5,295 nt of DNA from an uncultured Saprospiraceae bacterium (lineage in GTDB: Bacteria; Bacteroidota; Bacteroidia; Chitinophagales; Saprospiraceae), in NCBI GenBank assembly GCA_937930625.1, contig CALHBW010000421.1, positions 1 to 5,295 of the forward strand, read 5' to 3'. The notes under the pieces were generated by a model. It did not search any database, was not told the DNA's origin, and saw only the letters and a list, made by a program, of their open reading frames with translations. The position numbers and the translations under genes are program-made. Shown here piece by piece: positions 1 to 5,295 of this stretch (positions are counted from its first letter, which is position 1; each line of letters starts with the position of its first letter).

Positions 1-55
1 TGATTGATTTTGGAGTTAGTGGCTATCTGTCTAAATTTGCTTACGGGATTACTAC

Positions 56-134
56 TCGTCTGACGAAGGTTTTGTGAAATGTAGTGATTTATCTCATAAA
101 ATATTCGCACTGAATAAAGTGATTCGTCTGACGA
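56..134 (+). repeat. Repeat unit bounded by TCGTCTGACGA, copy A
   Basis: The unit starts and ends with the 11-mer TCGTCTGACGA (56-66 and 124-134), a 5-bp inverted repeat around a central T. Inside the left boundary is ACGAAGGTTTTGTGAAA; before the right boundary is GATTCGTCTGACGA. The same two boundary blocks, at almost the same spacing (59 versus 58 bp), recur in opposite orientation at the right end of the window. The interior differs between the copies. The boundaries are therefore conserved and the middle is not, as in a dispersed repeat family. A third, variant 11-mer, TCGTCTGCCGA, lies at 214-224. Confidence 0.65.
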
Positions 135-188
135 GTATTCGCTTTAGGCACGCAACCTCAGTTAATTGATGTGAATAAATCGAAAATA

Positions 189-214
189 AAAAGGCTGCTT
201 TCGGGCAGCCTTTT
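189..214 (-). terminator. Rho-independent terminator, usable on both strands
   Basis: A perfect 10-bp stem, AAAAGGCTGC (189-198) with GCAGCCTTTT (205-214), encloses the 6-nt loop TTTCGG. On the minus strand the stem runs into a T-rich stretch (TTTTTATTTTC), so it is well placed to end the toxin-antitoxin transcript about 120 nt after the toxin stop codon. It is also A/T-flanked on the plus strand and could stop a transcript entering from the left of the window. It lies inside the inverted-repeat element, so the element may supply terminators wherever it sits. Confidence 0.8.
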
Positions 215-333
215 CGTCTGCCGAGTAGTATCCACAAGCAAACTTAGACAAATAGTCTAATTTTATATATTTTTTCTTCATTAAAAACGATTTCAAGTTT
301 TCTCTTTTCAAAATCAGCGAAATTACAGTAATA

Positions 334-789
334 TCATTCAAAATCTTTTAAAGGAATATATTTTACTGACAAAAAACGACTATTTAAATGGTCAAAATCC
401 TTATCTGTCGTAATCAAAGTTAGCCCAAAAACACTCGCCGTAGCTGCAATCCAAATATCATTTTTTCCCATATTTCTGGCAGTAAATTCTCCCCGAATTG
501 ATTGGAGCTTTCCTTGACTATAAGCATCAATATCACCATATCTTTCTATCACTTCCCTTACATCAATTCCAAACTCATTAAGATGCTCAACAATTTCGTC
601 TATCTTATTTTTCCTCTTTTCACCAAGTTGAAGTTTCTTGGAAATAGCATTTATTTCTCCCAATGAAATCGTAGATATTGCCAAACGGTTATCGGTATTG
701 AAGATTTGGTATTTCGCCTCAATTTTCCTTGCAATTTCGTTGTCACGGCTGTATATAACAACAATATTAGTGTCTAACAGATAATCCAT
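334..789 (-). CDS. vapC: VapC-like PIN-domain toxin (ribonuclease)
   Basis: This 151-residue protein is a typical small PIN-domain protein. PIN toxins of VapBC type II systems are Mg2+-dependent endoribonucleases acting on tRNA or rRNA in the cytoplasm; the RNA target here cannot be read from sequence. The acidic active-site residues are visible: D6 in LLDTNI, E45 in LGEI, D111 in NDIWIAA, and D129 (with D131 nearby) in TTDKDF. The length is slightly above the usual 125-145 residues, so the domain is complete. The ATG at 787-789 follows the antitoxin stop by 3 bp, which supports this start and translational coupling. No Shine-Dalgarno is evident. The stop is TGA at 334-336. The antitoxin-first order fits a self-regulated toxin-antitoxin operon. 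The pair looks more AT-rich than the peroxidase and nuclease genes, consistent with acquisition by transfer. PIN family assignment is strong; toxin function is inferred from context. Confidence 0.9.
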   Translation of the reverse strand: MDYLLDTNIVVIYSRDNEIARKIEAKYQIFNTDNRLAISTISLGEINAISKKLQLGEKRKNKIDEIVEHLNEFGIDVREVIERYGDIDAYSQGKLQSIRGEFTARNMGKNDIWIAATASVFGLTLITTDKDFDHLNSRFLSVKYIPLKDFE

Positions 790-792
790 AAT

Positions 793-1080
793 TTAATCCA
801 AAGCTGCCAACATTTCTTCCAAAGAATGTTCCCATTCGACACCTTTTGTTATTTGCTCAATTTTTTTGTATGTGATAGATTTATTTCCTTGTTCTTCAAA
901 TATTTGGTCAGCAGTGAGATTTTCACGGATTTGGGTCATTCCTTTGTGATAAGACAATGTCTCAAGACCTGAATTTTCTTCGCTATCTATATGCTGCCCA
1001 ATAGACTTCAATAGCTCCAAGTCATTGATAGTAAATATTTTAGATGCTAATTTTACTTTTATGTCATTAATTGTTACCAT
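793..1080 (-). CDS. Putative antitoxin partner of the PIN toxin
   Basis: This 95-residue protein is encoded immediately upstream of the PIN gene. The identity rests mainly on position: small, first gene of a two-gene operon, 3 bp from the toxin start. I do not recognise a named DNA-binding fold. The N-terminal part (residues 1-30) looks helical and begins MVTINDIKVKLASKIF. The C-terminal half (about 50-95) is acidic and ends with a WEHSLEEMLAALD segment. Such a tail is the kind of region that wraps around and blocks the PIN active site in known VapB proteins. The ATG at 1078-1080 lies about 24 nt downstream of a good promoter -7 box. An antitoxin of this type normally represses its own operon with the toxin, but no operator was identified here. 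It could be a family specific to Bacteroidota rather than AbrB or RHH type. Confidence 0.75.
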   Translation of the reverse strand: MVTINDIKVKLASKIFTINDLELLKSIGQHIDSEENSGLETLSYHKGMTQIRENLTADQIFEEQGNKSITYKKIEQITKGVEWEHSLEEMLAALD

Positions 1081-1103
1081 ATAAATTATTTGATGTTGCT
1101 AAA

Positions 1104-1135
1104 CAAAGATAACTCATTTACCTTGCAATCGCAAA
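1104..1135 (-). promoter_or_regulatory. Bacteroidota-type promoter of the toxin-antitoxin operon
   Basis: Read on the minus strand, a TTTG (-33 box, 1132-1135) is followed after exactly 20 nt by TATCTTTG (1104-1111), a full match to the Bacteroidota -7 consensus TAnnTTTG. The known spacing in this phylum is about 19-21 nt. The expected transcription start is near 1097, giving a short leader of under 20 nt before the antitoxin ATG. The -33 box abuts the T-tract of the peroxidase terminator. Confidence 0.75.
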
Positions 1136-1138
1136 AAC

Positions 1139-1175
1139 AAAAATAGCAGATACTCACAAAGCATCTGCTATTTTT
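1139..1175 (-). terminator. Terminator after the peroxidase gene
   Basis: A perfect 13-bp stem, AAAAATAGCAGAT (1139-1151) with ATCTGCTATTTTT (1163-1175), has an 11-nt loop. On the minus strand it is followed by GTTTTTGC, giving a U-rich tail. It lies about 60 bp beyond the peroxidase stop codon. The plus-strand side is also very T-rich, so it may work in both directions. Confidence 0.8.
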
Positions 1176-1192
1176 TATTTTTTTGAAATTCA

Positions 1193-1234
1193 CATTAACC
1201 ATTAACCATTAACCATTAACCATTAATCATTATG
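1193..1234. repeat. Heptanucleotide tandem repeat (CATTAAC)n
   Basis: Four perfect copies of CATTAAC (1193-1220) are followed by CATTAAT and then CATTATG, so six contiguous 7-bp units decay toward the right. The array ends 2 bp before the stop codon of the peroxidase gene on the minus strand, where it reads as GTTAATG units in the 3' untranslated region. Such short arrays change copy number by slippage. No function is evident. Confidence 0.9.
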
Positions 1235-1236
1235 CG

Positions 1237-3156
1237 TTAACTTCCCTTTATCAACTTCACAAACCCCGTATCGCCGTCCATTTCGAGGAGCAATGTATAT
1301 AAACCACCCACCAATTTCGCAGGTAATTCAAACTGCATGACATTCTTTCCTTTTTCCAAATTAATCGTATGCTGCTTTACGGTACGTCCTGCATTATCTA
1401 GGATAGAAAGTGTCGCATCGCCTGTTTGCATCGCGTTGATATTCAATGTAAAATAACGTTGTGCAGGATTTGGAAATGCTTCCAATGAGATATTTCTAAT
1501 CCCTTCAAATGGCAGCGTTTCTACCGAAACAATTTGGCGGTCTTCCGCGAAAAATACATTATCCTGAATCGTTTCGACGCTTGTATTGCGCTTAATCACA
1601 TCTGCCAAAGTCGTGTAAGTAATCGCTTGTTTTTCTTCGGTGGTGAGTTGCTCATCATTCATATAATAATACAAATCACCGTCGCGGAGTTGTTCAAATT
1701 GTTGTTTGAGAATATTATAAAGCGTCTGTCCGATAGTAGCATTAGGCAAGTGGTCTTCTGCCATAATTCCAATCCACGGGTCTATCTTGTTCACATCATC
1801 ATATACATTTACCAGCGAATTATAAACATCTGTATTTGAGGTAATTTCGTTAAAATCATTTACCGCAGACAAACCAAAATTCTGACGAATAGCATTATAA
1901 TCTGCGACCCCTCGCTCACGTGCACGCTGAATGTTGATAGACAGCAAATCCAAGCCACCATAACCCGGAGGACCAAATAGAAAATTACGCAAATCATCCA
2001 TAATCAGCGGGTCAACAAACTGATGTTGCTGAATCGCCATTCCTCTGAAGAAAGGCGCAATACCGCCCTGCTCCACCAAAATTTCAGGATGAAAAAACGC
2101 ATCACGCAAGTGAATACTACCAAAACTCAGCGTATCACCATTCTCTTCATAACGCAATACACGCCCGTTGACCATTGTATGCCCGAAGCGATACGCTGCC
2201 GCCGAAAATACATTAAAAATCGCCGGATTGACATAATTTTTATAGCCCGTATATGGACTCAATTCAATACCAATCGCAGGTAAAAATTCCTGATAGGTAA
2301 TGGCTTGCATATACGCCCCAACCATCTTTCTCGAACGTTCAAAAAGTTCTTCATCCTCCCATTCAGGATGTGCTGCCGCAAACTCGTCACACAGACGATT
2401 ATGCTCACGAACCCACAAGGTATGAAAAGCCATTAAGGTAGGTTGCTCATTCGCACGGATGTCTCCCGCGATATAAAATTTATCAGGAAAAAACGTCCCG
2501 TCAAAAATCATAAACGGCGCATTCGGGTCAACCTCTGCATCTTCTTCTCCTGTTAATGTATTGAAAGGCAGCAAATTACCCGCAGAGACCTTTAATTTTC
2601 CACCTTCGTGCGTCCGTAACCAATCTGTACGGTCTTCTGTCGAACCATACACATTTGAGGCATCAATAAATGCCGTAATATCGTTGATATGAGTACGTAT
2701 ATTGCCCGGTTCTGTACCCGAATTCGGGTCATACTTTGAGCGTCGCATCGGAATTTCCACACCGCCATTCCCATCCGGGTCAAACATAAAATCGCCCGCA
2801 GGGACTTCTATTGGCAGATGCTCTGTCGGGTGGTCATCATTCAAATTGATGTCATGGTCAACGAATTGTCCCCAGCCCCAAATAAAATCACTCAAGCCCT
2901 TTTCATTGGGCATAAATTCCGTTTGACTACTGATTGCATTACTAATCAAACGCGGATTCGGACGGTCTGCTCCCGCAGGTGCAGCATAGCCATCTGCAAA
3001 GGCATTTTCCGTAACACGCTGAAACGGCGCATGTGCCGCCCCCCATTCAGGGTTCAACTCGTTATTACCAAAACCATCTATCGTTCGATTGACTTGCGCC
3101 TGAATAGGCACTGTCATCATCAGCACTAAAAATAAAAGTAGGTTTTTAGATTCCAT
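1237..3156 (-). CDS. Secreted animal-type haem peroxidase with T9SS C-terminal sorting domain
   Basis: This 639-residue protein belongs to the animal (cyclooxygenase-peroxidase) haem peroxidase superfamily, which oxidises halides or organic substrates with H2O2. Residues 1-20 form a signal peptide (LLLFLVLMM core, cleavage likely after PIQA). By comparison with myeloperoxidase, Q97, D100 and H101 of WGQFVDHD are the distal site with a haem-ester Asp and D102 as Ca2+ ligand. TAFIDASNVYG (161-171) is the Ca2+ loop. R234 and E237 in GDIRANE are the catalytic Arg and second haem-ester residue, H326 in YRFGH is the proximal haem ligand, and N408 in INIQRARERG is its partner. Residues about 558-639, starting AFPNP and ending GFVKLIKGS, form a type A T9SS sorting domain, so the enzyme should be exported across the outer membrane and released or anchored. 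The ATG at 3154-3156 is preferred to an in-frame TTG at 3169-3171 because it starts the signal peptide cleanly. The mature part has one Cys (C256), so no disulfides. It is transcribed alone. Confidence 0.93.
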   Translation of the reverse strand: MESKNLLLFLVLMMTVPIQAQVNRTIDGFGNNELNPEWGAAHAPFQRVTENAFADGYAAPAGADRPNPRLISNAISSQTEFMPNEKGLSDFIWGWGQFVDHDINLNDDHPTEHLPIEVPAGDFMFDPDGNGGVEIPMRRSKYDPNSGTEPGNIRTHINDITAFIDASNVYGSTEDRTDWLRTHEGGKLKVSAGNLLPFNTLTGEEDAEVDPNAPFMIFDGTFFPDKFYIAGDIRANEQPTLMAFHTLWVREHNRLCDEFAAAHPEWEDEELFERSRKMVGAYMQAITYQEFLPAIGIELSPYTGYKNYVNPAIFNVFSAAAYRFGHTMVNGRVLRYEENGDTLSFGSIHLRDAFFHPEILVEQGGIAPFFRGMAIQQHQFVDPLIMDDLRNFLFGPPGYGGLDLLSINIQRARERGVADYNAIRQNFGLSAVNDFNEITSNTDVYNSLVNVYDDVNKIDPWIGIMAEDHLPNATIGQTLYNILKQQFEQLRDGDLYYYMNDEQLTTEEKQAITYTTLADVIKRNTSVETIQDNVFFAEDRQIVSVETLPFEGIRNISLEAFPNPAQRYFTLNINAMQTGDATLSILDNAGRTVKQHTINLEKGKNVMQFELPAKLVGGLYTLLLEMDGDTGFVKLIKGS

Positions 3157-3243
3157 TGGTAGAAAATTCAATTTTGATTATTACTTGATGGGTAAATCAT
3201 CAGCAAAAATTATACTATCATAAGTTTTACTGATACTTTTATA

Positions 3244-3267
3244 TAAATGTCAAATATACGACATTTA
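3244..3267. promoter_or_regulatory. Operator-like inverted repeat on the peroxidase promoter
   Basis: TAAATGTC (3244-3251) and GACATTTA (3260-3267) are perfect reverse complements separated by 8 nt, AAATATAC, which overlaps the -7 box. A dimeric repressor bound here would block RNA polymerase directly. The two half-site centres are 16 bp apart, so they are not exactly in register at 10.5 bp per turn. No regulator gene is in the window, so the factor is unknown. Confidence 0.45.
3251..3258 (-). promoter_or_regulatory. Probable -7 promoter box of the peroxidase gene
   Basis: The minus strand reads TATATTTG, a full match to TAnnTTTG. No good TTTG lies 19-21 nt upstream; the nearest TTG is 25 nt away. 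This suggests a weak or activator-dependent promoter. The predicted leader is about 85-90 nt. The box lies inside an inverted repeat that could be an operator. Confidence 0.5.
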
Positions 3268-3438
3268 AATCATAAAGTTAAATCAATTTTCGTGAAAACG
3301 GTTCAACTCAGATGTCATTTTTTGGATAGACTAAATTTTTGATTTATTCATTTGCACTAAATTAAATTATCTCTAAGTAAAACAGTCGTAAAAGTTAATT
3401 TATTTGCGAATTTCAACCCAAAATTTAATCTTTTTGGC

Positions 3439-3446
3439 TATATTTG
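3439..3446 (+). promoter_or_regulatory. Probable -7 promoter box of the nuclease gene
   Basis: TATATTTG fully matches TAnnTTTG and lies 67 bp before the nuclease ATG. The -33 position is poor: TTTG occurs at 3403-3406, a 32-nt spacer, longer than usual. Expected leader length is about 60 nt. Confidence 0.5.
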
Positions 3447-3513
3447 TATTCATTATTTCCCACGAATAATCCACGTTGATAAACACTACAAAACGAATAC
3501 ACGATTCACGAAA

Positions 3514-4917
3514 ATGCCTAACAAACGATTTGCAATTATAGACATAGAAACAACGGGCGGTAAACCCGGACCGGATAGAATTACTGAAATTGCTATCGTG
3601 TTATACGATGGGCAGGACGTTATTGACAGCTTCGAATCCCTGATTAATCCCGAACGTAGCATCCCTTACAACATCACTCAAATGACGGGGATTAGCAATG
3701 AAATGGTCGCAGACGCGCCTAAATTTTACGAAGTTGCCAAGCAAGTCGTCGAAATGACGCAAGGCGCAATCTTCGTGGCGCATAATGTAGGTTTCGATTA
3801 CAACTTTATCAAATACGAGTTCCAACAATTGGGCTTCACTTTCAGACGGCGCAAACTCTGTACGGTGCGCCTTAGTCGTAAGGTATTTCCCGGCTTGCGC
3901 TCATACAGTCTCGGCAATCTTATCAAACATTTCAACATCTCCGTCACCGACCGCCACCGTGCTATGGCGGACACCCTTGCCACCGTCGAACTCCTCAAAA
4001 AAGCCCTCAACAAAGACGAAGAAAACACCAGCGAGAGCATGGTCAATCTCGGCGTCAGCGAAACCCGCCTCCCTCCTAACATCACCCTCGACCAACTTCA
4101 CGAACTCCCCGAAGCCTGCGGCGTTTATTACTTTTACGACAAAAACGGCGATGTCATATACGTTGGTAAAAGCGTCAATATCAAGAAGCGCGCTATGCAA
4201 CACTTCGCCGCACAGACGCCAAAAGCCACCAAAATGCAGCGCGTCATCCACGACATCAGCTACGAATTGACGGGCAGCGAACTCATCGCCCTCTTGCTCG
4301 AAGCCACCGAAATCAAACGTATTTCACCCCGCTTCAACTCCGCCCTTCGCAATCGCAACATGAATTGGTCTATTTATCGCTATACCAACGAATCCAACTA
4401 TACCTGCTTCACGCTCGCTAAAACGACTAAAAAGAAAGCTGCGGAATTGGACATTGTGGCGCGTTTTTCGCGTTCGGCAGTAGCCAAAGGAACGCTTCGC
4501 AGTTTGATAAGACGGTTTGAATTGTGTGCGTGTTTGTGTGAGTCAGCGTCCGGCAGTAGCAGTTGCTTCCAGTACCAAATCGGGCAATGCTACGGCGCAT
4601 GTCTCGGCAAAGAATCTGCCGACACCTATAACGAACGCGCCGACCTTGCAGCTATCGCTTTTCAGCGCGTCTTTGAATTTGATATGCTCATCATCAGTCA
4701 AGGCAGAACGCCCGAAGAGCAGTCCGTTGTACTCATTGAAGACAATCAATTTGGCGGCTTCGGCTACGTCGATAAATCTGACGCACAATCCATTGACGAC
4801 CTCAAATCAGCCATCAAATCCTACCCACACCACACCGATTATCTCGACATCATCCAAACACACCTCCGAAAAGCCACCAACACAAAAATCATCAAAATCA
4901 ACGAAACCGCCGACTAA
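3514..4917 (+). CDS. DEDDh exonuclease / GIY-YIG nuclease fusion (DnaQ-UvrC/Cho type)
   Basis: This 467-residue cytoplasmic protein joins two nucleases. Residues 5-165 form a DnaQ-like 3'-5' exonuclease with all DEDDh residues: D10 and E12 in IDIETTG, D95 in AHNVGFDYNFI, and H148 and D153 in HRAMAD. Residues about 198-280 form a GIY-YIG domain of UvrC/Cho type: GVY (203-205), YVGKS (216-220), R226, metal-binding E263 in ALLLEATEIK, and N275 in PRFN. A cysteine cluster follows (C338, C340, C342, C351, C359, C363). The last three have the C-x7-C-x3-C spacing of the UvrC iron-sulfur site, with C338 or C340 as the likely fourth ligand. The UvrBC-binding and RNase H-like C-terminal parts of UvrC are absent, as in Cho. 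Such fusions are often annotated as DNA polymerase III epsilon, but it is more likely a repair or processing enzyme making an incision and trimming DNA. The ATG is preceded by A-rich sequence without Shine-Dalgarno; the next ATG is inside the exonuclease fold. It appears monocistronic. Confidence 0.92.
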   Translation: MPNKRFAIIDIETTGGKPGPDRITEIAIVLYDGQDVIDSFESLINPERSIPYNITQMTGISNEMVADAPKFYEVAKQVVEMTQGAIFVAHNVGFDYNFIKYEFQQLGFTFRRRKLCTVRLSRKVFPGLRSYSLGNLIKHFNISVTDRHRAMADTLATVELLKKALNKDEENTSESMVNLGVSETRLPPNITLDQLHELPEACGVYYFYDKNGDVIYVGKSVNIKKRAMQHFAAQTPKATKMQRVIHDISYELTGSELIALLLEATEIKRISPRFNSALRNRNMNWSIYRYTNESNYTCFTLAKTTKKKAAELDIVARFSRSAVAKGTLRSLIRRFELCACLCESASGSSSCFQYQIGQCYGACLGKESADTYNERADLAAIAFQRVFEFDMLIISQGRTPEEQSVVLIEDNQFGGFGYVDKSDAQSIDDLKSAIKSYPHHTDYLDIIQTHLRKATNTKIIKINETAD

Positions 4918-5224
4918 CTCCCCCACCCTATTAGCAATGCTTAAATACTACAATGATGAAATGCTATAATGTCTCTGAATAAATGAATTTCGAATGAAAC
5001 AAGAGCAGCATACAAACGCATTTTTTTATTTTTTATGGTAAAAAACGGCTGCTCCAATTCTTCGCAAACAAGCACCACCAAACACCATCATCACTACTTT
5101 TTGGCAGCAGCATTTCATACGCACATCAACCAAACATTCAGCATCACACCTCGCCCTCAACATACTTCACTTAGCACCTTGCTCTCTCGCTAATAAAAGG
5201 TCTGAATATCGAATATTTCCCCAG
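4918..5224. other. Non-coding stretch downstream of the nuclease gene
   Basis: No recognisable gene lies here. A weak 7-bp stem, GAGCAGC (5003-5009) with GCTGCTC (5048-5054), encloses T-rich sequence with a nested TTTTTTA/TAAAAAA pairing. This might end the nuclease transcript but is not a classic terminator. From about 5060 to 5190 the plus strand is rich in C and A and poor in G. Two tiny ORFs occur: a 15-codon one on the plus strand from 4994 and a 45-codon Cys-rich one on the minus strand (5026-5163). Neither has supporting signals. Confidence 0.5.
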
Positions 5225-5295
5225 TCGTCAGACGAATCCGGTTAAATAAACCCCATTTCGGTCAACCAAGCACCAATTTTCACAAAAACCTTCGT
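5225..5295 (-). repeat. Repeat unit bounded by TCGTCTGACGA, copy B, cut by the window end
   Basis: On the minus strand this reads ACGAAGGTTTTTGTGAAA (from 5295 inward) and ends in GATTCGTCTGACGA (to 5225). It matches the two boundaries of the unit at 56-134 in inverted orientation, with 17 of 18 and 14 of 14 identical positions and nearly the same spacing. The interior is different. The unit presumably continues past the window edge. The two copies flank the genes in inverted orientation about 5.1 kb apart. Confidence 0.6.

Larger units (their letters stand above)
16..260. repeat. Imperfect inverted-repeat element, MITE-like or dispersed intergenic repeat
   Basis: The left arm (about 23-58) and the reverse complement of the right arm (about 222-255) align with about 30 identical columns out of 36, including CTAT, TGTCTAA, TTTGCTT and TACTACTCG. 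The arms extend outward after a small gap through a shared TTAG (16-19 and 257-260). The roughly 160 bp between them carry two exact copies and one variant of TCGTCTGACGA and a terminator hairpin. There is no transposase ORF inside and I see no clear target-site duplication. The size and terminal repeats resemble a non-autonomous mobile element. A REP-like repeat with structural or terminator function is equally possible. It lies just downstream of the toxin gene. Confidence 0.6.
3157..3513. other. AT-rich divergent intergenic region
   Basis: This 357-bp stretch separates the divergently transcribed peroxidase and nuclease genes. It has no credible ORF. It contains a TATATTTG -7 box for each direction (3251-3258 minus, 3439-3446 plus), an 8+8 bp inverted repeat at 3244-3267 and a minor TGATG/CATCA stem (3186-3190 with 3198-3202) in the peroxidase leader. 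The rest is A/T-rich sequence with no further structure that I can see. Confidence 0.7.

Noticed and set aside
3..77. Open frame entering from the left edge, ending TRLTKVL then TGA, possibly the C-terminus of an upstream plus-strand gene.
   Set aside because: Its last half lies wholly within the inverted-repeat arm and repeat unit, and only 24 codons are visible, so it cannot be told from chance readthrough.
1193..1234. CRISPR-like array.
   Set aside because: The 7-bp units are contiguous with no spacers, so it is a simple tandem repeat.
1534..2926. Plus-strand ORFs of 74-103 codons opposite the peroxidase gene.
   Set aside because: They are antisense shadows of a gene with a full set of family motifs, and their products show no domain-like pattern.
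3157..3171. In-frame TTG at 3169-3171 as peroxidase start, adding five residues.
   Set aside because: The ATG at 3154-3156 directly precedes a compact signal peptide, and no ribosome binding site favours the TTG.
3601..4969. ORFs in other frames overlapping the nuclease gene, including a 150-codon plus-strand frame from 4517.
   Set aside because: They are rich in Ser, Thr, Pro and Lys as expected of frame-shifted reading of C-rich codons, and the nuclease frame holds all the motifs. A frameshift is excluded because the UvrC-like cysteine region is intact in the main frame.
4994..5041. 15-codon plus-strand ORF (MKQEQHTNAFFYFLW).
   Set aside because: Too short, ends in a T-rich stretch, and has no promoter, ribosome binding site or attenuator-like codon run.

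Overview
The window looks like a piece of a Bacteroidota chromosome. Three signs support this: the large secreted protein ends in a type A type IX secretion (T9SS) sorting domain; several intergenic regions carry the Bacteroidota promoter signature TAnnTTTG (once with a well-spaced TTTG upstream); and no gene start has an obvious Shine-Dalgarno sequence. The genus cannot be fixed from this sequence alone.

Layout, left to right. Positions 1-333 hold no convincing gene. They contain a 245-bp element bounded by imperfect inverted repeats (16-260), with copies of the near-palindrome TCGTCTGACGA and a strong hairpin terminator. Next comes a minus-strand toxin-antitoxin pair: antitoxin (793-1080), then VapC-like PIN-domain RNase (334-789), 3 bp apart, driven by a near-consensus promoter at 1104-1135. 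A bidirectional-looking terminator (1139-1175) and a heptanucleotide tandem repeat (1193-1234) separate the pair from a minus-strand gene for a secreted animal-type haem peroxidase (1237-3156). A 357-bp AT-rich divergent intergenic region (3157-3513) carries a -7 promoter box for each direction. An 8+8 bp inverted repeat sits on the peroxidase box. The plus-strand gene 3514-4917 encodes a DnaQ-like DEDDh exonuclease fused to a UvrC/Cho-type GIY-YIG nuclease with a UvrC-like cysteine cluster. The last 378 bp are non-coding or hold only tiny ORFs, and end in a second, inverted copy of the repeat unit seen at the left edge.

The three gene units do not form one pathway. The peroxidase is an exported oxidative enzyme, the fusion nuclease is probably a DNA repair or processing enzyme, and the toxin-antitoxin pair is an independent accessory module beside a repeat element. 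I found no evidence for a complete new multi-gene system. The points most worth checking are the dispersed inverted-repeat element, the operator-like dyad on the peroxidase promoter, and the nuclease fusion with its probable Fe-S site.
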